Source: Schizophyllum amplum
Lineage: Eukaryota > Basidiomycota > Agaricomycetes > Agaricales > Schizophyllaceae
DNA: 10,567 nucleotides
NCBI GenBank assembly: GCA_007026445.1
Contig: VDMD01000309.1
Coordinates: 1-10,567, forward strand
Direction of reading: 5' to 3'
Made by a program: the position numbers and the translations under genes. A model generated the notes under the pieces. That model was not told where the DNA came from, ran no database searches, and saw only the letters and a program-made list of their open reading frames with translations. Below are positions 1 through 8,050 of the stretch, piece after piece. Each line of letters opens with the position of its first letter. Positions within the stretch are counted from its first letter, which is position 1.

Positions 1-110
1 CAGATGCGCACGGCCGGCGGCGCTAGTTTAGCACCGTAACGGCGCCACGCGCTGAGCAATCTCGGCCGCTTGTCGTCTGCCAACCTGTCCGGGCAACGCA
101 GCTGTGCTCG

Positions 111-136
111 CATAAATAGGAAGTCGCACGACTTCC
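111..136 (+). promoter_or_regulatory. TATA-like box followed by a perfect palindrome
   Basis: An ATAAATA box lies at 112-118, about 52 bp before the ATG at 170. It is directly followed by an 8-bp perfect inverted repeat, GGAAGTCG / CGACTTCC, at 119-126 and 129-136 with a 2-bp spacer. The position fits a core promoter for the barrel gene. The palindrome could be a dimeric regulator site, but its function is inferred only from its placement. Confidence 0.5.
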
Positions 137-169
137 ACAATCCTCAGTTGCATCATATCGTGAACTATT

Positions 170-964
170 ATGCCGATCCTCGAACTTTTCGCGTCTGTCG
201 GTTTCGATGAGGCGCAATCTCTGTCTGAAGTCAAGGATGCAGCCGCATCTATAGCTGAAGGAGAAGCACTCGCACTGTATGTTCTTTCGCCGCCATCGTG
301 GCAGAGGGTTTCCGATCTCCCGCGTCAGAGTATTTGCAGGACGTGAAATCGAGGATCCCAACTACGTTCACTGGGCGCTGGGTATGTACCCCAATCGAAT
401 GGTACAGTATGCTATGGCTCACTGTTGTCCGTCACCCACAGAATGGCCCTCGCTTCGCGCTCGCGACGTGTCGATGCAGGACGGCAGCTATCAAAGACTC
501 ATGAAGGCCGTCGGTTCGAGCATACGCCGAGGGCCCATCGTGACTAGTCTCCTCGATGACCAGATCAAACCATTTTCAGGCATCCTGGACACACCGGTGC
601 CAGAATTTGCGGTCACCAAGGTCAAGGGGCGGGCAGCGCGTGCGCAGGCCGCCCAAGCCATCGATGGCATGCTCGCCAACCCGCACGAGCGCACGACTCA
701 GGGCGAGGTAGTGCTGCGTGGCATAGACGACGAGGACTGCGTCATCTTCGTCGCGGGGTGGAAATCTGTGGAGGTGAGTTCGGTCCGGCGCTGAACAGAT
801 GCAATTGTCCTTCCATGCCCGTGGAACTCCAAAGCTGACTGTGCTTACCTTTGTAGGATCATATGTCGGAGCTGTCCAAGCCTTCGCAGAAGGCCGTGAA
901 TGATCTGGCGGAATCGTGCATGGAGGTTGTATACATTGGTCATTGTTCAGGGAGGATACTCTGA
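170..964 (+). CDS. dimeric alpha/beta-barrel-like protein, four exons
   Basis: The gene reads cleanly as exons 170-276, 329-381, 442-773 and 857-964, giving 199 residues. The introns (277-328, 382-441, 774-856) start GTATGT, GTATGT and GTGAGT and end in CAG, CAG and TAG. The start begins MPILELF after a TATA box, and the phases join without a stop. Joining exons 2 and 3 restores a motif REIEDP...HWALEWPSLRARD, and exon 3 ends FVAGWKSVE. Two such beta-strand plus tryptophan units, each followed by a helix, resemble fungal two-repeat dimeric alpha/beta-barrel (ABM/stress-responsive-like) proteins, many of which are uncharacterised. No signal peptide or membrane segment is seen, so the protein is probably cytosolic. 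It lies 337 bp upstream of the NRPS on the same strand, so a role in that pathway is possible but not shown. The gene structure is well supported; the family assignment is by pattern only. Confidence 0.68.
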
Positions 965-1301
965 GTCTTGAGTTTTGAGGAGACGTCACGCGTCACAGCT
1001 CCAATGATTATGAAGGAAGTCAGAACGTTACAATGGCAAGTGTTGATGTGAATTCATTGGAAGATGGTCTTGAGTCTTGTCAAAGGAATTTTTTCTGTAT
1101 GAGTAAGTATCTGAAGTCGAACCGAACAAATAAAGGGACATGCCGAAAAGGAGATAGCAAAGCCAAATATGCGCAAAGTGCATCTTGCCATTGTCCCCTT
1201 CATGCGCAAGTTGCCGCCGGCCGCAAAAGTTACCTCTAGATCAGCGACTACAATATTAATGATGAAGTTCGACTACGCAAAGCCGTACTCGACCCAGTGT
1301 C
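965..1301 (+). other. spacer between barrel gene and NRPS, with possible decayed upstream exon
   Basis: No complete gene is visible. An AATAAA sequence at 1129-1134 could be a polyadenylation signal. A consensus-like donor GTAAGTAT sits at 1103, and a CTCTAG acceptor-like site ends at 1239. After that acceptor, frame 1 reads ISDYNINDEVRLRKAVLDP and continues into a W-rich stretch that looks like condensation-domain sequence. It does not stay in phase with the frame starting at 1302. It may be an upstream NRPS exon separated by a frame break, or chance. Confidence 0.35.
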
Positions 1302-4300
1302 ATGGCAGTTGCACTTGCGTTCCCTTCGGATCTCCTTCACGCCAACGGCGTAACCAAGAGCGTTCACGAATTCCGGATTCCTGGGGCCATCCTCCAGCAT
1401 TCTCAAACCCGCGATGTTCTTCTTCTCGCTGCGCTTTCTGCGGTCCATGTGCTGGCGACTGGCATTGAGGACGCGGCTGTAGGTGAGTTAATCTTTCATG
1501 CGTCCTGAGCAAGAGCTTCATTGCTGCTCATAGCATTCGTGGACAACGAGGGTCGCATGCAATACATATCCTTCATGTCGACGAGGACATGACGGCAGGA
1601 GAAGCTATCGCAGCTGTACAACATGCATTCACCAAGGCCCGCACCGTTGACACGCAAGATCGACTATCCGACATGAAAACAGTTTTGTACAGCGCTAAAT
1701 GTTCGTCACGGAAGGACGTTCAGTGCGTGATAATGTCCCTCTTGCAAACAGAGTTTACTGATGTGCCACAAGTGGCTTCCCTTGGCTGTATCGTCTGACG
1801 GCGTCCACTGCACCTTTGCCGGCGACGCGACCCTCTATTCCCCGGCGAACATCTACAACATCGCCAGCAATGTCCTCGATGCGCTCAAAATTGTCGCCGA
1901 ATCTCCCGCCACGTTAATCTCCGACTTCAGCTTTCCTAGCGCATTGTCAAGATTGCACAAGGCCGGCATATCTCTCGCACCCCCGCCTCCTCCGTCCCAC
2001 GGGGTCAGAACTTTCCGCGACGCGTTCGCTCGCGCGGCATCAGCATATCCTACCAACGTCGCACTTACGGACGGCGAGACGGACTACAACTACGCCGAAT
2101 TCGACGCGCTGACTGATATGCTGGCCGATGAGATAGCCGAAATTCTTTCTGGCGGCGCAGACACAGGATTCATCGCCACCTGCATCCCGTCGTCTCCTAT
2201 CGCCATCATCGTCCTGTACGCCATAATCAAGTACGGAAACGCGTACGTTCCACTTGACGTGCGCTTGCCGACATCGCGCCTTGAAGCACTCGCCGAAGAC
2301 TCTGGCGCCGCGCTTCTCATCACATGCGCCGACTCGCCAGATATACCCGCAGGTTCTGTGCTCAGGCTGGACGTCTCGAACTTCTTGTCGAAGAACAAGC
2401 ATCGTATGATGGACTGGACAGGCAGCAGCAGGACGCTGTGGCGCGTCACGCCGAGCGAGCTGGCGTACGTTCTGTACACGAGTGGCAGTACTGGACTCCC
2501 GAAGGGCGTGCGCATGACGGTGTCCGCCGTCTTGTCCCTGATATACGATCGCCGCTGTGGGACTCATTACGCCCGACATGCGTGTCGCACAGGTTCTCAA
2601 CCTCGCGTGGGACGGATGTCTGCTGGACACATGCTCTACCCTCACTATGGGCGCAGCCCTCGTCTGCTTCTCCTCGTTTGAGGTCCTCGACCCTAAGAAT
2701 CTCGCCAAACTGATTCGCCTCCGCCAGGTCAATGTCACTACGTTCGCGACGTCACTTTTCCGCCAGGTGCTCTCGGTCGCGCCAGATCTGTTTGCGAACA
2801 TACGCCTGGTCGTCGTCGGTGGAGAGGCACTGGATTTCACGCAGTGCCGCCGTTTCCGAGCCGTCAATTCGACGGCCGAGTTGATCAATGGATACGGTCC
2901 TACTGAGACCTGCCTCATGGCGTAAGCTCTCTGCCATCGATACGATATACTTGTAACTGATCAGCTTGACAGAACCGCCTACTCTGTCCATCGCTTGCTA
3001 GAGCAGGGCCCTGTGCCTATCGGGCGGCCACTCAAGTATACGCAGTGTGTCGTGCTTGACAAGCAAATGCGGCTGGCACCACCCGGGATACCTGGGGAGC
3101 TATACATCGGCGGGCGCGGTCTCGCTGCGGGATACTTAAACCGACCAGCCGAGACCGCCGCAGCGTTCGTCCGTATATCAATTCCAGGCCTCGATCAGCC
3201 ACCATCCATGTTCTATCGAACGGTGCGTGCTCTGTGAGATGCCGCTTTTCATCATCTGATGCGCGCATATCAGGGAGACCTCGTGAGGTGGCTTCCCAGC
3301 GGTGACATGCAATTCGAGAGACGCCTACAGGCGGGGCAGATTAAGATACGCGGACAGCGTCTTGAACTTGCGGAGGTCGAAGCCGTAATTGTGAGCAGTG
3401 GCCTTGCGAAGGACGCTGCAGTCGTATATGTGAAGCCTGCCGACGGCCGGTCGCCATATCTCGCTGCGTTCGTGGTACCATCTCGCGACAACAACGCCGT
3501 ACTCGACCCGCACGCGTTCGTGCGCGCGCTGAAGGCAGCGGTTCCTGCATATATGGTCCCGCACGCGGTCTATATCCAGGATACACTTCCACTGAACAAC
3601 AACGGGAAGCTTGACCGACGGGCTCTCGAAGGCATGGCGCTGCAGCGGGATACCGAGCCGGTAGACAACGGCGCAGCTAAGGCAACACACAATGGGGGAT
3701 CACTGCACGACGGAGACACCGAGGACCGTATCTGCGCTATCTACAGCCAGATCATCGGAGTCAAGCAGGTCCGCGCCGAGGATGACTTCTTCGATGTGGG
3801 CGGCCACTCGCTTCTCGCCATGCAGGTCAAGTGGCGCCTCGACAAGGAGTTTGGTGCCGTGATCACCATGCAGGATATTTTTCAGGGAGCCACGCCGCGT
3901 CACCTCGCCGGCTTGCTCGAGAAGACGACATCTACCTCCAACAAGTCCATTGCCGAGGTGGTGCGCATGCTTCCCGACGCCGGTGCGCCCGAATACCCGC
4001 TCTCCGCGGGTTCCCGCTGGCAGTACTCTGCGAGTAGCTCGCCGGGCGATATCGTCAGCCACTGCCCGTTCTGGCTGAGGCTCAGGGGGGCGCTGGATGA
4101 AGACCGGCTCGAGCGTGCTGTACAGGATATGGCGCGTCGACAGGACATACTCAGGACTGTATTCATCGAAGCCGACGGCAATCTTCACGCGCGCGTGCTC
4201 GAATGGCTTCCCACTCTGGAGAAGGTGGATGTGCTGGGACTGGAGGGGGATGCTCTGGATGCACGTCTGCGCGATCATGCCAGCATACCGTTCGACATCG

Positions 4301-5286
4301 CGGCCGAGCCGCCTTTCCGTCCCACCCTCTTCCGTTTAGGGCCACAGGAGTACGTACTTCAGCTAGCCCTCGACCACATCATCACCGATGGCTTCTCGGA
4401 GGACGTCATCATCAAGGAGCTTCGCGAATACTACAGCGCTCTCTGTGGCGGTCACGCCAACGTGCTTCCTGCGCTCCCGGTATCATGTGCCGACTTTGCC
4501 CGCTGGGAGCAGAGCGAGTCGTTCGCTGCGCTCATTGCGCCGCAATTGGACTACTGGGCAGCGCAGCTGCAGGGATCTTCTGCTGCAGCCTTTGTCGACG
4601 CTGAACTCCCCGACGCGAATCATTCGGCGCGGTCTACAGCTGGCGCCTGCGTGCCCATCGCGCTGTCCGAGTCGCTCGTGGCGCGCATCGACGCAGCGTG
4701 TACAGCCATGCGCGTGACGTTCACCATGGCGCTCATGGCGGCCCTGCGCGTCGTCCACTTCCGCCGCACAGGCGTAGCCGACGCCGTTCTCGGTGGGGCG
4801 ACCGCCAACCGCCAGCGCTCGGAGATCGCACCGCTGCAGGGATTCTTCGCGACGGCGCTGATGTACCGCATCCACGCCGCGCCAGGACAGACGTTCCGGG
4901 AGGTGCTGGAGCAGACGCGGACGCTGTCAGTCGAGGGCTTCGCCCACACCGATGCGCATATGGCGACGATCATGGAGGCGCTGTGGGCGCGCGGCGCGCT
5001 GGCGCCGGGGAACGTGCCGATGCGCATCGCTATGGGCTATGTTATTCACGACGCTTCGTCCTGCGAGGCTGCAGGCGTCCAGATGGAGCGGATGGAGGTC
5101 AACATGCATGCGGTGCAGCTCGACATGGAGATATATTTCGGCCGCACGGCGGGGAGCGAGAAGGTGACGGGCGAGATCAACTATCGCAAGGACCTTTTCA
5201 GCGAATCGTACGTCCAGGGTCTAGCCGCGGAGACGAAGACCGTATTGGAGAAGTTTGCGGAGACATCTGAGTTTTTGGTGGACTGA
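1302..5286 (+). CDS. nonribosomal peptide synthetase: partial C - A - T - C, with 5' frame breaks
   Basis: This is a multidomain enzyme that should activate an amino or hydroxy acid as its adenylate, load it on a phosphopantetheine arm and condense it. Confident introns are 1483-1533, 2922-2972 and 3223-3273, each 51 bp. The joined product is about 1,270 residues. A partial condensation-like region comes first (to about 1950). A-domain signatures follow: YGNAYVPLD (A2), YTSGSTGLPKG (A3, from 2475), AWDG (Asp at 2611-2613), NGYGPTE (from 2887), GELYIGGRGLAAGYLNRP, YRTGDL across the last intron, KIRGQRLELAEVE, AYMVP, and NNNGKLDRRAL with the A10 lysine at 3607-3609. The T domain has DDFFDVGGHSLL with the carrier serine at 3808-3810. 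The C domain carries RRQDILRTVF, DHIITDG (4372-4392) and GFFATALMYRI, and ends at 5286 with no thioesterase. Frame changes near 1575, 1772 and 2545 are unexplained. The ATG at 1302 has G at -3 and +4, but the true start may lie upstream. A siderophore role is only a hypothesis. Confidence 0.85.
3721..3930 (+). other. thiolation (peptidyl carrier) domain of the NRPS
   Basis: This segment carries an acidic first helix (EDRICAIYSQIIGV) and then DDFFDVGGHSLLAMQ. The serine at 3808-3810 is the expected site for 4'-phosphopantetheine. The core is complete and lies in the uninterrupted 3274-5286 exon, so this domain looks functional whatever the state of the 5' end. Confidence 0.85.
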
Positions 5287-5501
5287 TAGATCTGGTTTTT
5301 CGGTGGATCATGATTTGTTGACCACATATTGATATTTCACCCTTCTCCTGCGTACTGTCCTCCTCTCTCGTAGCAGTCTCTTCGCATATATACGGCGGGC
5401 AGCGATGGCAAGGCGGCCCTTCCTTCCCTTGTACCAGATATATACCGTCTACCAGTCCCGCTAGTAAATATGAACTCTGACTTGCAGTGATACGAGCGCA
5501 G
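5287..5501. other. 3' flank of the NRPS, no gene seen
   Basis: The stretch is AT-richer than the coding DNA. It has two ATATATAC blocks near 5388 and 5449. No reading frame with recognisable protein character was found. It probably holds the NRPS 3' UTR, but no clear AATAAA is visible near the stop. Confidence 0.4.
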
Positions 5502-5503
5502 AG

Positions 5504-5532
5504 TTTTTGCCCGGGCATCGCCTGGGCAAAAA
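5504..5532. repeat. hairpin, left terminus of the candidate element
   Basis: TTTTTGCCCGGGC (5504-5516) pairs with GCCTGGGCAAAAA (5520-5532) around a 3-base loop. The only departure from full pairing is one G-T position. The right arm ends in an A-run and the left arm starts with a T-run, so on either strand it would look like a stem plus U-tract. In a fungal genome a transposon terminus is the likelier reading. Confidence 0.7.
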
Positions 5533-5815
5533 AGTGACACACTAGTCCGATCAGCACGCCGCCGCGTACCGCGAGTGTTTGCTCTAGCTTTGAATTTGAG
5601 GGCACCGCGACATGAAGAGTGGCAGGCAGAGGTAATCGTGAAGGCCTCCTCGAACACGGCGTCCGGTCTCAGTTCGAGCACTTTGACGTCGCCTGTGCTA
5701 GAATGTTGGCCTGAAGGGCGTTAAGTATACTGTGCAGCGAAACGGGGCATTGCGTCGAAAGACCTCTCGCCGCGGTGTGGGCAGCGGTGGGGTTGCCGGT
5801 CCGCCGATGCGAAGG

Positions 5816-5896
5816 GGGTGAAGGTGAAAGGCGAAGGTGAGATGAACACTGAAGTACTGAAGGTGAGGCGCGAAACCACCGTTCGGGTGAAGGGGC
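5816..5896. repeat. imperfect GGTGAAGG / GAAGGTGA repeat tract
   Basis: The plus strand repeats variants of GGTGAA, AAGGTGA and GGTGAGG about seven times, giving a purine-rich stretch. It lies inside the candidate TIR element. It makes the minus-strand frame rich in Ser and Pro, which is a reason not to trust that frame as a gene. Confidence 0.5.
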
Positions 5897-6083
5897 GGTA
5901 GATCTGGTTCCGGCCTTTGGGTCCCTCACAGAATTCTGAGGCTCATACAGCGTCTGTCTATAGATGAATGACTCGTCCCCTGTTATCGCGGACGACGAAA
6001 GCCCGATGTCAATTTTCCTTTTGTCACAAAACTCGAGCAAACAACTGCAGGTCGCGTGCTATTGTGGCACGGTTCAATAAGCA

Positions 6084-6110
6084 TTTTGCCCAGGCAGTAC
6101 CCGGGCAAAA
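6084..6110. repeat. hairpin, right terminus of the candidate element
   Basis: TTTTGCCCAGG (6084-6094) and CCCGGGCAAAA (6100-6110) form an 11-bp stem with one mismatch around a 5-base loop. Read on the minus strand it matches the left hairpin in order, with the perfect GCCCGGG arm outermost and the arm with the single change inside. That inverted arrangement is what links the two ends as one element. Confidence 0.65.
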
Positions 6111-6180
6111 CTTGTTGACTCTCGAGACTGGTACACGGTAAGTATCTGTAGTGCAATATGGCTCCACCACCTCCTCCCCC

Positions 6181-7405
6181 TCAACTGAACAGCTCATGCT
6201 CGAGATCCAAGAGCTTGTTGATGCGGGCCGAAATGTCTTCGTCGACGACGGCCAAGAACTTGAGTATTGCTGGCATCGTTCTGTGAGCGGATGCCGCGGG
6301 CATGCTCTCGGACCTCTGCGAGGAGGGCAGGGAATTCTTTGGTGCGGCAGTTGCTGTTAAGGGTGCGCGCGTCCCAGAAGGGGTCAATGAGGACCAAGAG
6401 ACCAAACTGGAGGCCTGTGAGCGCGAGCGAGAGCAAAAGGGTGAGCAGTGGCTTACAGCGCGGAAAACGTTGACGAGCTTGTATCTGCCCGCAACAATGG
6501 GCTGCATCACGTTCTTCTTCCACTTCGCAAACGCGGGGTCGTTGGCGATGTTGGCCAAGTCGAGGCTGCGGTGCTGTGAGAGGTACGCGCTGTGGCAGAA
6601 CTTCTCTTTCTCGATGGAGCGGCCGCCTTTCGTATTACCGATAGCGGACCAGCGCATGCCGAACTCGATGTTGTCGATCGTGATGTACAGACGAGAGTTG
6701 AATGAGTTGACGTTGAGGGCGCCCTGCCTCGCGAGTATGCGCTGAAGGATGGCGATGCGTGAGCGTTGTGATCAAGACGCGAGCATGGGCTACGCACATT
6801 ATTCAGCAGCACGAGACGCCCTATGTCGTCCCATGCACGTCCTGGCGATCTTGGAAGGACAAGGCGTGCAACGCTGCTGCGTGTGGTACGCACGCCTCCC
6901 AGTCTGCCGTGTCCTTGTCTTCCACCGATCGGAAGAGGAGAGCGAGGGAGCGATCCTCGAGCTCGCGGCGGGTCTTGTCCAGCGGCGGCGGACTGAACAC
7001 AATGTCCCAGGCTTCCTCCTCCATCGTCCGAGTGGGTGCGCCGCGGTCGATGATGTGTTCAAGACGGGACTGGATATCGTTAGGCGCTGGTACGATCGTA
7101 GCAGGCGCAGGCGCGGCCTTGGTCTTATGGGCGGCAATGCGTATTACTCCACCCCCTTTGCTGACCGTCCTGAGGAGTGCAACCTTCGCCCTGAGCTGCT
7201 TGTCGAACGCCGCCTGCTGCTTCTTGGGGAGCGGCGAGAGCTGGGTGTCGAGGAGCGCGCCAAGCTTGCGCAGGAAGCGGCTGTGTTTGGGAGAAAATCC
7301 ATGCGCATTTCGCTCGCCACCCGCCCTCTTATACGCGGGGCGGGTCGGTCGAATAAGCGTATGACAGCGAGTTCTTCCCCACGTCATCGTGGCAGGAAAG
7401 AACAA
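6181..7405 (-). CDS. hypothetical protein, three exons, apparent frame breaks
   Basis: I do not recognise the family. On the minus strand, exon 1 runs 7405-6798, exon 2 runs 6741-6457 and exon 3 runs 6406 to about 6181. The introns are 6742-6797 (GTGCGTAG...CTTCAG, 56 bp) and 6407-6456 (GTAAGC...CTCCAG, 50 bp), both phase 0. Joined, this is about 370 residues. The first third is basic and helical, with AAFDKQLRAKVALLRTV. The middle has WDDIGRLVLLNN, then ITIDNIEFGMRWSAIGN and FAKWKKNVMQPIVAGRYK. After the second intron comes FGLLVLIDPFWDARTLNSN. No signal peptide or known catalytic motif is visible. A one-base shift is needed near 6838 (between QDRQD and WDDIG), and another in the last exon to reach the reading ending LLDLEHELFS at 6181; otherwise it stops at 6194. 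The start is uncertain, because a TATA-like box lies inside the first exon. Confidence 0.5.
7328..7333 (-). promoter_or_regulatory. TATA-like box on the minus strand
   Basis: TATAAG is read leftwards from 7333, flanked by GC-rich sequence. It lies within the first exon as drawn from the ATG at 7405. If it is the real promoter, the gene must start downstream of it; the nearest ATGs at 7308 and 7302 are not in the main frame. This is the main reason the start of the hypothetical gene is left open. Confidence 0.3.
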
Positions 7406-7537
7406 AAGCGCGCCGGTTACACGGTCACATGATTATGGCCTCAACGTAACCCACATTCTCCTCTTCATACTAATAGAGAACATAAGTAACCATCTCATGA
7501 CTCGGCAATGCTGCTACACTGCAAAGCCCGCACCTGG

Positions 7538-7596
7538 GTTACCCACCCCTGGTAACTAATTAGATGACATCCAACTGAGTTAGTTGACATCTAATT
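7538..7596. repeat. nested inverted repeats
   Basis: AATTAGATG (7558-7566) pairs perfectly with CATCTAATT (7588-7596). Inside it CAACT (7572-7576) pairs with AGTTG (7582-7586). Just upstream GTTACC (7538-7543) pairs with GGTAAC (7551-7556). The nested layout could be a transposon terminus or a structured RNA. No partner copy was found elsewhere in the window. Confidence 0.5.
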
Positions 7597-8023
7597 GTTT
7601 CGTTTGCGTTGCTTTTGAGGACACTTCAAGATTTCCTTCGAGATTCCCGCCCATAAGACTTCAAGTACTCGCCAATGACGCCCGGCAGTTCCCGCAACGT
7701 CGGCAACGTCTCCGCCCCGGGTTGTGCGGGCGCGTCACCCGACGCCTGCCGTTGATCACTTCAGGCCCGGCTCCGATGCCGCCCATCACCGCCGTCGCCG
7801 CCGTCGTCGCGCTCGCCGCGCACGTCCCGCCGTTCGCAAAGGAATCAAAAAGAAATCAATTGTACTAAGGTAGCGGTCACCAGGAACTGTCACCTTTACG
7901 TAAGCCGATGACGTAATCGATCAAAGGGACAATCTGAGGTCGACGCGACCCCGACCCGCGTTGGTGGTCTATGGCATAGCGAGGGCCCAGCGGATGCCTT
8001 CCTCAATGCATTATGAATGACAG

Positions 8024-8030
8024 TATATAA
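8024..8030 (+). promoter_or_regulatory. TATATAA box on the plus strand
   Basis: A consensus TATA box lies 21 bp left of the transposase stop and points into the antisense strand of that gene. It might drive antisense transcription or be a chance AT-rich word. Nothing coding follows on the plus strand. Confidence 0.25.
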
Positions 8031-8050
8031 GAGCAGCAGCTGCAGGCCGA

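Larger units (their letters stand above)
5502..6113. repeat. candidate TIR-bounded non-autonomous element (MITE-like)
   Basis: The left edge reads AGTTTTTGCCCGGG (5502-5515). The right edge reads CCCGGGCAAAACTT (6101-6114 region), which is nearly its reverse complement. Each end is followed inward by a second arm, so each terminus also folds on itself. The interior of about 550 bp has no convincing gene; a 123-codon minus-strand frame at 5669-6040 has no recognisable motif. This fits a small element mobilised in trans, similar in layout to a MITE. No target-site duplication could be fixed at the edges, so the boundaries are approximate. Confidence 0.5.
7433..8050. other. intergenic stretch, no gene seen
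   Basis: No reading frame here resembles a protein; the 94-codon plus-strand frame at 7584-7868 is low-complexity Ala/Pro/Arg. The left part (7440-7560) is AT-richer and repeats GTAACC-type words. A hairpin follows at 7558-7596. A GC-rich CGCCGTC repeat occupies about 7785-7830. The right part ends with a TATATAA box at 8024 next to the transposase stop. Confidence 0.5.

Noticed and set aside
28..150. Minus-strand frame starting like a barrel protein (RIVEVVRLPIYAS)
   Set aside because: The resemblance comes partly from the palindrome at 119-136. The frame stops at 28 with no clear splice site, and the TATA box fits the plus-strand gene.
2040..2918. 292-codon open frame on the minus strand
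   Set aside because: It is antisense to the adenylation domain, whose core motifs are unmistakable on the plus strand. The minus-strand product is Arg-rich and has no recognisable motif.
1284..3510. 14-base word GCCGTACTCGACCC present near 1284 and 3497
   Set aside because: Both encode AVLDP in the same codon choice and the flanks differ; chance plus codon bias is enough.
3700..4278. 192-codon open frame on the minus strand
   Set aside because: It is antisense to the carrier and condensation domains and is explained by GC-rich codon bias.
5669..6040. 123-codon minus-strand frame inside the candidate TIR element
   Set aside because: It contains the GGTGAAGG repeat tract, is Ser/Pro-rich, and shows no motif or splice pattern of a gene.
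6158..6286. Plus-strand ATG followed by a proline run (MAPPPPPPQLNSS)
   Set aside because: Only 42 codons, and it overlaps the 3' end of the minus-strand gene, whose introns are better evidence.
7862..7874. ACTAAGGTAGCG resembles a conserved large-subunit rRNA word
   Set aside because: The match stops after about 13 bases on each side; no rRNA helices or other conserved words surround it.
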